From NCBI GenBank assembly GCA_900751995.1, contig CAADTP010000068.1, forward strand, positions 1 to 14,681: a stretch of 14,681 bases of DNA, given 5' to 3'. The position numbers and the translations under genes are program-made. The DNA is from Lachnospiraceae bacterium (GTDB lineage Bacteria; Bacillota; Clostridia; Lachnospirales; Lachnospiraceae). This document shows, piece by piece, positions 1 through 7,920 of the stretch. Within the stretch, counting starts at the first letter, position 1. The number at the start of each line of letters is the position of its first letter. The notes below the pieces were generated by a model. The model was not told where the DNA came from. It ran no database searches and saw only the letters and a list, made by a program, of their open reading frames with translations.

Positions 1-4
1 AAAC

Positions 5-2422
5 ATGAATACATCAATGTCCTGGATTAAAATGTATGTGCCGGATCTGGATGTAACAGCCCAGGAATACACAGATGCCATGACACTGTCAGGAACAAAG
101 GTAGAAGGCTTCGAGAAACTGGATGCTGACCTTGAAAAGATTGTGATCGGACAGATTGAAAAAATAGAAAAACACCCTGATGCAGATAAGCTTATCATCT
201 GTCAGGTCAATGTCGGAACAGAAACTATTCAGATCGTAACAGGTGCTCCGAATGTCAAAGAAGGAGACAAGGTACCGGTTGTCTTAGACGGCGGACGTGT
301 TGCAGGCGGCCATGACGGCAAAGCAGCTCCTGGCGGGATTAAGATCAAAAAAGGAAAGCTCAGAGGAATCGAATCTTATGGAATGATGTGCTCCATCGAA
401 GAACTGGGAAGCACAAGAGAAATGTATCCGGAAGCACCGGAATACGGCATCTATATCTTCCCGGAGGATGCAGTTGTCGGCGAAAGTGCGATCAAAGCAC
501 TTGGCCTTGATGATGTTGTATTTGAATATGAGATCACATCCAACCGTGTAGACTGCTATGGAGTACTTGGAATTGCAAGAGAGGTAGCAGCTACTTTTGA
601 TAAGAAATTCATCCCTCCGGCAGTAAAAGAAACCGGAAACAATGAGAATGCATCTGATTATATTAAGGTTACGGTAGAGGATCCGGAGCTTTGCCCGAGA
701 TATACAGCACGAGTTGTCAAGAACATCAAGATCGGACCGTCTCCGAAATGGATGCAGAGATGTCTGGCTTCCAACGGAATCCGCCCGATCAACAACCTTG
801 TGGATATCACAAACTATGTAATGGAAGAGTTTGGACAGCCGATGCATGCTTATGATCTGGACAAAATTGAAGGTAAGGAGATCGTGGTCCGCCGTGCAGA
901 AGCAGGAGAAAAATTTGTGACTCTGGATGGTCAGGAACGAGAGATGGACGATCAGGTTCTTATGATCTGTGATGGAAAGAAAGCAGTCGGTATCGCCGGA
1001 ATCATGGGCGGTGAGAACTCCATGATCACAGATGATGTACACACAGTTCTGTTTGAAGCTGCCTGCTTTAACGGCACAAACATCCGTCTTTCTTCCAAGA
1101 GAATCGGTCTTCGTACCGATGCCTCTGGTAAATTCGAAAAGGGTCTTGATCCGAACAATGCAAAAGCAGCGATCGACCGTGCCTGCCAGCTGATGGAAGA
1201 ACTGGGAGCCGGCGAGGTTGTTGGCGGCTGTGTAGATGTATGCAATGAGACCAGAGAGCCTTCCAGAGTACCGTTTGAGCCGGAAAGAATCAATGCACTT
1301 CTTGGAACAGATCTCACAAAAGAGGAGATGCTTGCATACCTTGCAAAGGTGGAACTGACACTGGATCCTCAGACAAACGAGATCGTGGCGCCTACCTTCC
1401 GCCAGGATATCCACTGCATGGCAGATGTTGCAGAGGAGGTTGCAAGATTCTTCGGATATGACAAAATCCCGACAACACTTCCGACCGGAGAAGCTACAAC
1501 AGGAAAACTTCCGTTTAAACTCCGCATTGAAAATGTGGCAAGAGATATCGCAGAATATTGCGGCTTCTCAGAGGGAATGACCTATTCTTTCGAAAGCCCG
1601 AAGGTATTCGACAAGCTTCGTATCCCGGAGGACAGTGAACTTCGCAAAGTGATCACAATCAATAATCCGCTCGGAGAAGATTACAGTATCATGCGTACTA
1701 CAACTCTGCATGGAATGCTTTCTTCCCTGGCGATAAACTATAACAGAAGAAACAAGGCTGTCCGTCTCTATGAGATCGGAAAGGTTTATCTGCCAAAGGC
1801 ACTTCCATTGACAGAACTTCCGGATGAAAGAGTACACTTCACTCTTGGTATGTACGGAGCCGGAGATTTCTTTGACATGAAGGGTGTGATCGAAGAATTC
1901 TTCGAGAAATCCGGAATGAAGAAAAAGGTTCATTATACACCGGACAGCAACAAGACCTACCTGCATCCGGGCAGACAGGCAAACATCATCTATGAAGGCA
2001 AGGTGGTCGGATATCTTGGAGAAGTACATCCGCTCGTTGCTGATAATTATGGAATCGGAGACAGAACTTATGTTGCAGTGATCGACATTCTGGATATCCT
2101 TGAATTCTGCGGATTCAACCATAAATTTACCGGAATCGCAAAATATCCGGCAGTTACCCGTGACTTAAGCATGGTTGTTCCGAAGCACGTTCTCGCAGGT
2201 CAGATCGAGGACGTTCTGGAACAGAGGGGCGGAAAAATCCTCGAATCCTATCAGCTGTTTGATATTTATGAGGGAGCACAGATCAAGGCAGGATACAAAT
2301 CCATGGCATACTCTGTGGTATTCCGTGATCACGAAAAAACTCTGGAAGAGGCTGAGATCACAGCAGCAATGAAGAAGATTCTGAATGGTCTTACTGCTCT
2401 TGGAATCGAGTTGAGAAGCTGA
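5..2422 (+). CDS. pheT: Phenylalanine--tRNA ligase beta subunit
   Basis: This is the beta chain of the cytoplasmic alpha2-beta2 phenylalanyl-tRNA synthetase, which charges tRNA-Phe. The 805 residues are full length for the bacterial family. In order it shows an N-terminal start typical of PheT (SWIKMYVPDL), an EMAP/OB-type tRNA-binding domain at about residues 40-155, the B3/B4 editing region at about 210-400, a B5 domain at about 410-490, the catalytic-like core at about 500-690, and a C-terminal anticodon-binding FDX-ACB domain starting near KYPAVTRDLS. The first ATG lies 5 bases from the window edge, so its ribosome site is mostly outside; a second Met at residue 5 is an alternative start. 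pheS is expected just upstream, outside the window. The stop overlaps the next gene's ATG (TGATG), which points to translational coupling. Confidence 0.97.
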   Translation: MNTSMSWIKMYVPDLDVTAQEYTDAMTLSGTKVEGFEKLDADLEKIVIGQIEKIEKHPDADKLIICQVNVGTETIQIVTGAPNVKEGDKVPVVLDGGRVAGGHDGKAAPGGIKIKKGKLRGIESYGMMCSIEELGSTREMYPEAPEYGIYIFPEDAVVGESAIKALGLDDVVFEYEITSNRVDCYGVLGIAREVAATFDKKFIPPAVKETGNNENASDYIKVTVEDPELCPRYTARVVKNIKIGPSPKWMQRCLASNGIRPINNLVDITNYVMEEFGQPMHAYDLDKIEGKEIVVRRAEAGEKFVTLDGQEREMDDQVLMICDGKKAVGIAGIMGGENSMITDDVHTVLFEAACFNGTNIRLSSKRIGLRTDASGKFEKGLDPNNAKAAIDRACQLMEELGAGEVVGGCVDVCNETREPSRVPFEPERINALLGTDLTKEEMLAYLAKVELTLDPQTNEIVAPTFRQDIHCMADVAEEVARFFGYDKIPTTLPTGEATTGKLPFKLRIENVARDIAEYCGFSEGMTYSFESPKVFDKLRIPEDSELRKVITINNPLGEDYSIMRTTTLHGMLSSLAINYNRRNKAVRLYEIGKVYLPKALPLTELPDERVHFTLGMYGAGDFFDMKGVIEEFFEKSGMKKKVHYTPDSNKTYLHPGRQANIIYEGKVVGYLGEVHPLVADNYGIGDRTYVAVIDILDILEFCGFNHKFTGIAKYPAVTRDLSMVVPKHVLAGQIEDVLEQRGGKILESYQLFDIYEGAQIKAGYKSMAYSVVFRDHEKTLEEAEITAAMKKILNGLTALGIELRS

Positions 2423-3036
2423 TGAAACTTTATGTGGTACGACATGGGGAGACTGTATGGAACAAGCTTCATAAGGTGCAGGGGGCGGCAGATATCCCGC
2501 TCGCTCCAAATGGTATCCTGCTTGCAGAGAAAACAGGAGAAGCATTGAAAGATGTCCGGTTTGATCTCTGCTTCAGCAGTCCCCTTGCGAGAGCCAGAAA
2601 GACGGCAGAACTGATCCTTGACAGTCAGGCTGGAGAAGTACCTGTCATTGAGGACAAAAGGATCCAGGAAATCAATTTCGGTGAGCTGGAGGGAGTGATC
2701 TGCTTTAATGATGCACATGAGTATCTGAATCCGGAGATGGAGAAGTTTTTTACGGATCCATGGAAGTTTAAACGCCCAAAGCACGGAGAAAACATTGCAG
2801 ATATTCTTGCAAGGACGAAGGATTTCTGGGACGAAAAGATTCATGATCCTTCCCTCCTGGACAAAACAATTCTGATCGCATCCCACGGGTGCGCGGTAAG
2901 AGCACTTTTGCAGAATGTGTATCAGGATCCTGAGAATTTCTGGCATGGATGCGTGCCTCCGAACTGCAGCGTGAATGTTGTTGAGGTTAAGGATGGACAG
3001 GCAGTCCTTCTGGAAGAAGATAAAGTATATGCGTAA
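2422..3036 (+). CDS. Histidine phosphatase family protein (phosphoglycerate mutase-like)
   Basis: This 204-residue protein belongs to the histidine phosphatase superfamily (cofactor-dependent phosphoglycerate mutase/phosphatase fold). The signature VRHGET gives the phospho-accepting His at residue 8, preceded by Arg7. SSPLARARKTAE near residues 52-63 supplies the second Arg, a Glu lies in the FGELEG segment near residue 88, and SHG at 154-156 gives the second catalytic His. No signal peptide or membrane segment is visible, so it should be cytoplasmic. Substrate cannot be read from sequence: family members include small-metabolite phosphatases such as alpha-ribazole phosphatase as well as mutases, and the length fits a broad phosphatase rather than glycolytic GpmA. 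Its ATG shares one base with the pheT stop, so it is probably translated by coupling from the pheT mRNA. Confidence 0.9.
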   Translation: MKLYVVRHGETVWNKLHKVQGAADIPLAPNGILLAEKTGEALKDVRFDLCFSSPLARARKTAELILDSQAGEVPVIEDKRIQEINFGELEGVICFNDAHEYLNPEMEKFFTDPWKFKRPKHGENIADILARTKDFWDEKIHDPSLLDKTILIASHGCAVRALLQNVYQDPENFWHGCVPPNCSVNVVEVKDGQAVLLEEDKVYA

Positions 3037-3049
3037 ATAAAACAGATAA

Positions 3050-3096
3050 GACAGGCTGGAGATCTTTTATGACAAGGTTTCCGGGCTGTCTTTTTT
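3050..3096 (+). terminator. Intrinsic terminator after the pheT operon
   Basis: GACAGGCTGG at 3050-3059 pairs with CCGGGCTGTC at 3081-3090, giving nine pairs with one G-G mismatch and one G-T wobble. A run of six T follows at 3091-3096. It lies 14 bases after the phosphatase stop codon and separates the pheT operon from the motor operon. Confidence 0.85.
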
Positions 3097-3173
3097 GCAG
3101 ATCAGAGTACGGTCTGTGAGCTGCCTGAAATGTGTTCAAATTGTGAGGCTTTTGGTAAAGTAGAGAAAACAGC

Positions 3174-3202
3174 TTGTTCGTCAAAAAATGGTATGATATG
3201 AT
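3174..3202 (+). promoter_or_regulatory. Sigma-A-type promoter of the motor operon
   Basis: TTGTTC at 3174-3179 and TATGAT at 3197-3202 are separated by 17 bases. The predicted start would be near 3209, leaving a very short leader before the AAGGAGG ribosome site at 3213-3219. This supports the stator-like pair as a separate transcription unit from pheT. Confidence 0.6.
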
Positions 3203-3225
3203 AATAGACAATAAGGAGGTTGCTT

Positions 3226-4857
3226 ATGAGAAAAAAGGTGTTAAACGTAATGCTTTTTCTGGCAGTTGTAGCAGCGGCTGTCGGAATGACCCTTTATGTT
3301 GGCCGCGGAGCTGCCAGTATACTGATTTATAACTTCTGCTTTCTGGGGATCATGGCAGTTACCTATATTGCCGGGATGTTTGGCGGAATGTTCCGTATGA
3401 ATGATCTTTCCAGGGCACTGAGCGATGCGGCAGATGAGATCAGAAATGTATTTCAGTCTCCGGGAAAGGTTGATGCAGATAAGGTTTCTGCACTGAATGG
3501 TATCTTTCATCAGCGATATCTTGATGAGAAGATGCAGGCTTTTACGGATGCGATCTCACAGAGTCATGAGGGAATCGGTGATATCGAGGAGTATCTGAAT
3601 GGAGATGATATGGATGAACATGTCCACAAGCGTCTTCTGGAAATGGCTCCGGATATTTTTACAAGTCTTGGTATCCTTGGTACCTTCGTAGGACTTGTGT
3701 GGGGACTTAAGAACTTTGAACCTACCAACTATGAGGCAATGACAACATCGGTTGCTTCTCTGGTAGACGGTATCAAGGTAGCGTTTCTGACTTCCATTTA
3801 TGGTATTGCGATGTCGATCGTCTATACCTGCGGCATGAAGTCAGAGTATTCTTCAATGACAGCGAGTCTTCAGAAATTCTTGGATCGATTCCATACATAT
3901 GTCATGCCGACAGCAGAGAGTGAATCTATGAATATCCTGGTTTCTAGCCAGAAGAATCAGACCGCAGCCATGGAGCAGATGGCAGAGAAATTCTCTGTAC
4001 AGATGGCGGGCAGCTTTGAAAAGGTTATCACGCCGACCTTCCAGAAGATGAACGATTCTCTGGATGTGCTGGTATCTTCTGTGACGAAATGCCAGGAGGA
4101 TGCGATCAGGGAGATATTGGATACTTTCCTGAAGGAAATGAATCTTTCTTTCAAAGCACAGTTTGAGGATTTTGGCAGGGCACTTACCCAGCTTAAAGAC
4201 GCTCAGACAGACAATGCCAACTACACGACAAATCTCTATCAGTCTATGAGCAGACAGCTCAGTGAGGCATATACGGAGCATGAGCGCAACATGCGTACCA
4301 TGCTGGAGGATACCAGTATGGCACAGAAGGAATATCTCGACAGGGCAGACCGCATTCTTAAGGATAATCAGACGATCCAGAAGGAACAGCAGGCAGATTA
4401 CCAGCATCTTGCAGATTATCTCAAGGAAGCGGAAGCTTCTTCTGCGAAATTCTGGGTTGCGTGCAACCAGACCATGCAGAAATATGTCGAGGCTGCTGCA
4501 CAGGGAATGGATCGCATTTCCGCAGCGGGCAGGCGTAATGTAGAGCTTGCACAGGCAAACCGTCAGGTGGTTGCGGAATTTGATGCAAGACTTCAGGAGT
4601 TTATGAATTATCAGAAGCTGTCTTACAAGACGATGGATCAGGTCCGCCGTCTTCTTGCAGATATTTCGGCAGCAGGAAGTGATAAGACTGTGACCCTTTC
4701 TTCCGGTCAGCTGACACAGAAACAGTCTTTAGATAAACTGGAAGAACTTCTGGAACAGCAGGGAGAACAGCAGCAGTTACTGCTTGAAGAACTCAACAGA
4801 AATTTACGTGAACTGACCAAAGGGACACAGAAAGGCAAGCTTGGTATATTCAGATAG
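3226..4857 (+). CDS. MotA/TolQ/ExbB-type stator protein with long coiled-coil tail (ZorA-like)
   Basis: This is a membrane ion-channel subunit of the MotA/TolQ/ExbB superfamily, most like ZorA in shape. The chosen ATG sits 6 bases after AAGGAGG; an in-frame TTG at 3220 would abut that site and is unlikely. In 543 residues there are four hydrophobic segments: about 7-25, 30-55, 142-162 and 180-203. The last two carry the superfamily core, seen as TSLGILGTFVGLVWGL and GIKVAFLTSIYGIAMSI, with Thr/Ser residues that would line an ion path. Residues from about 205 to 543 form a long, Gln- and Glu-rich, mostly helical cytoplasmic tail, far beyond TolQ or ExbB length. The next gene encodes a MotB/OmpA partner, with its ribosome site overlapping this stop, so the two products should form one complex. 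Ion-driven rotation, and any defence role, are inferences. Confidence 0.85.
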   Translation: MRKKVLNVMLFLAVVAAAVGMTLYVGRGAASILIYNFCFLGIMAVTYIAGMFGGMFRMNDLSRALSDAADEIRNVFQSPGKVDADKVSALNGIFHQRYLDEKMQAFTDAISQSHEGIGDIEEYLNGDDMDEHVHKRLLEMAPDIFTSLGILGTFVGLVWGLKNFEPTNYEAMTTSVASLVDGIKVAFLTSIYGIAMSIVYTCGMKSEYSSMTASLQKFLDRFHTYVMPTAESESMNILVSSQKNQTAAMEQMAEKFSVQMAGSFEKVITPTFQKMNDSLDVLVSSVTKCQEDAIREILDTFLKEMNLSFKAQFEDFGRALTQLKDAQTDNANYTTNLYQSMSRQLSEAYTEHERNMRTMLEDTSMAQKEYLDRADRILKDNQTIQKEQQADYQHLADYLKEAEASSAKFWVACNQTMQKYVEAAAQGMDRISAAGRRNVELAQANRQVVAEFDARLQEFMNYQKLSYKTMDQVRRLLADISAAGSDKTVTLSSGQLTQKQSLDKLEELLEQQGEQQQLLLEELNRNLRELTKGTQKGKLGIFR

Positions 4858-4865
4858 GAGGACAA

Positions 4866-5864
4866 ATGCGCAGAAAGAAAAAATCAGAAAACAACGGATT
4901 TAATGTCTGGCGTTCCTATTCTGATATGATGGCGGGAGTTCTTCTTCTCTTTGTACTGCTGATGTGTGTGACTCTTTTTCAGGCTCAGAAAAGCTACAAC
5001 GAGAGCATTAAGGAGAGAGACGACAAGATCGCACTTCAGGAGGAATACACACAGCAGCTTCTTGACAAGCAGAATGCCCTGAATGAGAAGGAAGGAACGA
5101 TCCAGAATCAGGACGAGCAGCTTAAGAATCAGGACGAGCAGCTCAAGACCCAGCAGGAGAAGCTTGAGGAACAGGAACAGCAGCTGAACGCACTGGCTGC
5201 CAAGCTTAAGGAACAGGAAGCCACACTCAAAAGCCAGCAGTCTGCACTGGATACCAAGACTCAGCAGCTTAAGAACCAGCAGGCACAGATCGATCAGATC
5301 ATTGGTGTCAAGGCAGATGTTATAGAGGCTCTGAAGAATGAGTTTTCCAGGAACAATATCAGTGTGGATATTGATGCACAGACAGGTGCACTGACACTGG
5401 AGGCCAGCGTTATGTTTGATTATGATCAGGCGGAGTTGACCGATGCCGGTAAACAGGCACTGGAACAGATCCTTCCGATCTACTGTAAGGTGCTTCTGCA
5501 GGATGATTATATGAAATATCTTGCAGAGATCATCATTGACGGTTATACCGATACGGACGGAGACTACAGCTACAACCTGCAGCTGTCCCAGCAGAGATCC
5601 CTGGCTGTGGCACAGTATCTTCTGGATATTCAGGGGAATTTTCTGGATTCCACTCAATCGGCAAATCTTCAGAATTATCTGACGGTAAACGGACATTCCA
5701 TGGCAAATCCAGTTCTGGATGCAGATGGAAATGTAGATAAGGATGCTTCCAGACGTGTTGAGATCAAGTTCCGTCTGAAGGACGAAGAGATGATCGATGA
5801 GCTGAATCAGATTTTGAGCAGTTCCGATGCGACCACTGCTTCCGATACTGCATCCGGTAATTAA
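4866..5864 (+). CDS. MotB/OmpA-family stator partner (ZorB-like) with coiled-coil linker
   Basis: This 332-residue protein is the peptidoglycan-binding partner of the upstream stator. A basic N-terminus (RRKKK) is followed by SYSDMMAG and one membrane helix at about 21-40. Asp20 at the membrane boundary matches the ion-binding Asp of MotB and ZorB. Residues about 42-148 are a Gln/Glu/Lys/Leu heptad coiled coil. An OmpA/MotB C-terminal domain covers about 165-320, with GYTDTDG and NLQLSQQR as the peptidoglycan-binding signature, and the tail is Ser/Thr/Asp-rich. AGGAGG at 4856-4861 overlaps the upstream stop codon. The coiled-coil linker is long for this family; one reading is that it bridges the gap to a thick Gram-positive wall. 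No intrinsic terminator is obvious before rplS. Flagellar MotB is less likely because no flagellar genes are near. Confidence 0.87.
   Translation: MRRKKKSENNGFNVWRSYSDMMAGVLLLFVLLMCVTLFQAQKSYNESIKERDDKIALQEEYTQQLLDKQNALNEKEGTIQNQDEQLKNQDEQLKTQQEKLEEQEQQLNALAAKLKEQEATLKSQQSALDTKTQQLKNQQAQIDQIIGVKADVIEALKNEFSRNNISVDIDAQTGALTLEASVMFDYDQAELTDAGKQALEQILPIYCKVLLQDDYMKYLAEIIIDGYTDTDGDYSYNLQLSQQRSLAVAQYLLDIQGNFLDSTQSANLQNYLTVNGHSMANPVLDADGNVDKDASRRVEIKFRLKDEEMIDELNQILSSSDATTASDTASGN
5106..5147 (+). repeat. 21-bp tandem repeat encoding coiled-coil heptads
   Basis: Two adjacent 21-base units, 5106-5126 and 5127-5147, differ at one base and encode NQDEQLK twice. Degenerate versions of the same heptad continue downstream. 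One unit equals one coiled-coil heptad, so copy-number change would lengthen or shorten the linker without breaking the frame. Confidence 0.8.
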
Positions 5865-5883
5865 ACATAAAATAAAAAACTGC

Positions 5884-5912
5884 TTGCAATCGGAATATTT
5901 TTATAGTATACT
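5884..5912 (+). promoter_or_regulatory. Strong sigma-A-type promoter of rplS
   Basis: TTGCAA at 5884-5889 and TATACT at 5907-5912 are spaced by exactly 17 bases. Transcription should start near 5919, giving a leader of about 74 bases before the rplS ATG. Confidence 0.7.
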
Positions 5913-5930
5913 TATTTTCGTTGTAAAAAA

Positions 5931-5968
5931 GATGGTCCTCTGTTACAGAGTCATGTATTAAGAACATC
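5931..5968 (+). promoter_or_regulatory. Structured rplS leader, possible L19 autoregulatory element
   Basis: Within the short leader, GATG at 5931-5934 can pair with CATC at 5965-5968. It encloses a perfect hairpin, CTCTG at 5938-5942 with CAGAG at 5946-5950 and a three-base loop. L19 leader motifs are known ahead of rplS in Firmicutes, and position and size fit, but I could not compare it with the Rfam consensus. Confidence 0.45.
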
Positions 5969-5992
5969 CAGATAAGAATAGGAGAGAATAAA

Positions 5993-6340
5993 ATGAACGA
6001 CATTATCAAAAACATTGAGTCTGCTCAGTTAAAAGCAGAAGTACCGCAGTTCCGCGTTGGTGACACAGTAAGAGTACACGCTCTGATCAAAGAGGGAAAC
6101 CGTGAGCGAGTTCAGGTTTTCGAGGGAACTGTTCTTAAGAAACAGGGTGGAAGCACAAGAGAAACTTTCACAGTAAGAAAGAGCTCCAACGGTGTTGGTG
6201 TTGAGAAGACATGGCCGCTTCATTCCCCACACGTTGTTAAGGTAGAAGTTATCCGTCAGGGTAAAGTTCGCCGTGCTAAGCTGAACTACCTGAGAGACCG
6301 CGTAGGTAAAGCTGCAAAGGTTAAAGAACGCGTTAGATAA
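5993..6340 (+). CDS. rplS: 50S ribosomal protein L19
   Basis: L19 is a large-subunit ribosomal protein at the interface with the 30S subunit. The 115 residues match the family length, and typical stretches are plain: FRVGDTVRVH, REERVQVFEG-like VQVFEGTVLKK, GVGVEKTWPLHSP and VRRAKLNYLRDR near the C-terminus. The ATG follows AGGAGAG at 5980-5986 by 6 bases. The gene has its own promoter and structured leader, and a strong hairpin terminator follows 37 bases after the stop. Its place just before a signal peptidase, rbgA and rnhB matches the conserved Firmicutes order rplS-ylqF-rnhB. Confidence 0.98.
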   Translation: MNDIIKNIESAQLKAEVPQFRVGDTVRVHALIKEGNRERVQVFEGTVLKKQGGSTRETFTVRKSSNGVGVEKTWPLHSPHVVKVEVIRQGKVRRAKLNYLRDRVGKAAKVKERVR

Positions 6341-6376
6341 TGTGTTTTATCTGAAAATTTCAAATGTTTTAAAAGC

Positions 6377-6409
6377 AGGGACAATAACGACAGCTATTGT
6401 CCCTCTTTT
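6377..6409 (+). terminator. Intrinsic terminator or attenuator after rplS
   Basis: AGGGACAATA at 6377-6386 pairs perfectly with TATTGTCCCT at 6395-6404 over 10 bp with an 8-base loop, followed by CTTTT. No good promoter is visible between it and the next gene at 6431, so partial read-through may set the ratio of L19 to the downstream genes. Confidence 0.85.
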
Positions 6410-6430
6410 CCATTATGGGAGAGAGCAGAT

Positions 6431-7018
6431 ATGAATATACAGAACTGGAAAGAACACTCAAAGGTTCTTGAATTAAAGGCAAAACTGGAAGACAGAAAGA
6501 TTCGCGGAATTCTGAAGTGGATCTTTCAGATTGTGGTAACACTGGTGTTTGCAGCAGTGGTGGCACTCATGTTGTTCCAGACTGTGACCATGCAGGAAAA
6601 TTCAATGGAACCGACAATTTCTGTCGGTGATCGTTTCTTTATCAATAAAGCAGTATATAAATTTTCATCACCGGAAAGAGGAGATCTGATCGTTTTCAGA
6701 ACAAATGCCAGTGATGATGCGGCACTTCATATCCGGCGTGTGATCGGACTTCCGGGAGAGACGGTACAGATTTCTGACGGAAAGATCCTGATTGACGGCA
6801 AAGAGTATCAGGAGGCCGGACAGTTTCCGGAGATCACGAATCCGGGACTTGCTTCCACTACAGTTACACTGGAATCGGGGCAGTATTTTGTTCTGGGCGA
6901 TAATTGCAACAACAGTGAAGACAGCCGTTATTCTGATATCGGAAATGTAAATAAGCGTTATATTGTCGGAAAGCTGTGGTTCACCTGCTCTCCGTTTGAG
7001 AAATTTGGTTTTTTGTGA
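6431..7018 (+). CDS. lepB: Signal peptidase I, variant active site
   Basis: This is a membrane-anchored type I signal peptidase (S26 family), which cuts signal peptides from exported proteins outside the membrane. A cytoplasmic N-terminus is followed by one membrane helix at about residues 28-50. The catalytic Ser58 lies in ENSMEPT. Box D is present as HIRRVIGLPGE (100-110), but Arg102 stands where the general-base Lys is expected in Gram-positive enzymes (KRVIGLPG). Box E reads GDNCNNSEDSR at 156-166, with Cys where Arg is usual. The 195 residues match the short single-helix Gram-positive class. GGAG at 6418-6421 precedes the ATG by 9 bases. Family membership is clear; whether it is a fully active enzyme, a specialised paralogue or a reduced one is open. 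Confidence 0.9.
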   Translation: MNIQNWKEHSKVLELKAKLEDRKIRGILKWIFQIVVTLVFAAVVALMLFQTVTMQENSMEPTISVGDRFFINKAVYKFSSPERGDLIVFRTNASDDAALHIRRVIGLPGETVQISDGKILIDGKEYQEAGQFPEITNPGLASTTVTLESGQYFVLGDNCNNSEDSRYSDIGNVNKRYIVGKLWFTCSPFEKFGFL

Positions 7019-7050
7019 AAGACGAATAAATACGAAAGGTCAGGACAGAT

Positions 7051-7920
7051 ATGAATATACAATGGTACCCTGGTCATATGACCAAGGCAAAACGGCAGAT
7101 GCAGGAAGACTTAAAGCTGATCGATCTGATCATAGAACTGGTGGATGCCAGAGTGCCGCTCTCCAGTAGAAATCCGGATATAGATCAGCTTGGACAGAAT
7201 AAATCGCGTCTGATACTTCTGAACAAGGCAGATCTTGCAGATGAGAGACAGAATGAGGCCTGGAAAGAATATTTTCAGAGCAAGGGATTTTATGTGGTGA
7301 AGGTGGATTCCCGTAATGGGGCAGGAATGAAGACAATCCAGAATGTGATCCAGGAAGCATGCAAAGAAAAGATTGAGCGTGACAGGAGAAGAGGAATCAA
7401 AAACCGTCCGATCCGTGCCATGGTGGCAGGTATCCCAAATGTAGGGAAGTCTACGTTTATTAATACCTTTGCAGGGAAGGCCTGTGCCAAAACCGGAAAC
7501 AAGCCTGGCGTGACAAAGGGAAAACAGTGGATCCGCCTGAATAAGAATGTAGAGCTTCTGGATACACCGGGAATTCTCTGGCCGAAGTTCGAGGATCAAC
7601 TGGTCGGTATCCGTCTGGCCTGCGTTGGTTCCATCAAGGATGATATCCTGAATATCGAAGAACTGGCTCTCTGGCTTCTGGAGAAGCTTAAGAAGGATTA
7701 TCCGGGCTTTCTTGAGAAACGCTATGGCATTTCTGAGGAAGGTACGCCGCTTGAAACTCTGGAAGCAATTGCAAAGGCAAGAGGCTGTCTGAAACGGGGA
7801 GAAGAACTGGATTATGTCAAAGCCTCCGGACTGATTTTTGACGATTTCCGTGGCGGCAAGATCGGACGAATTACTCTTGAATGGGCAGAGCAGGTAAAGG
7901 CAGATGAAAAAGATCGGTGA
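7051..7920 (+). CDS. rbgA: Ribosome biogenesis GTPase RbgA (YlqF)
   Basis: RbgA is a circularly permuted GTPase needed for late assembly of the 50S subunit. The permuted motif order is visible in 289 residues: G4 NKAD at 58-61, then G1 GIPNVGKST at 127-135, G2 GVT at 153-155 and G3 DTPG at 171-174. The N-terminal WYPGHM carries His9, the residue known in the family to be needed for GTP hydrolysis. A helical C-terminal RNA-binding domain follows. AGGA at 7042-7045 precedes the ATG by 5 bases. It lies between the signal peptidase and rnhB, and rnhB starts inside its last codons. Confidence 0.96.
   Translation: MNIQWYPGHMTKAKRQMQEDLKLIDLIIELVDARVPLSSRNPDIDQLGQNKSRLILLNKADLADERQNEAWKEYFQSKGFYVVKVDSRNGAGMKTIQNVIQEACKEKIERDRRRGIKNRPIRAMVAGIPNVGKSTFINTFAGKACAKTGNKPGVTKGKQWIRLNKNVELLDTPGILWPKFEDQLVGIRLACVGSIKDDILNIEELALWLLEKLKKDYPGFLEKRYGISEEGTPLETLEAIAKARGCLKRGEELDYVKASGLIFDDFRGGKIGRITLEWAEQVKADEKDR

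Noticed and set aside
284..1414. 376-codon open frame antisense to pheT
   Set aside because: Cys/His/Phe-rich composition typical of antisense frames; no start signals; pheT is complete over the same bases.
3226..5864. Complete Zorya defence system
   Set aside because: Only the ZorA/ZorB-like motor is present. Neither flank carries a ZorC, ZorD helicase or ZorE nuclease gene; the neighbours are a phosphatase and rplS.
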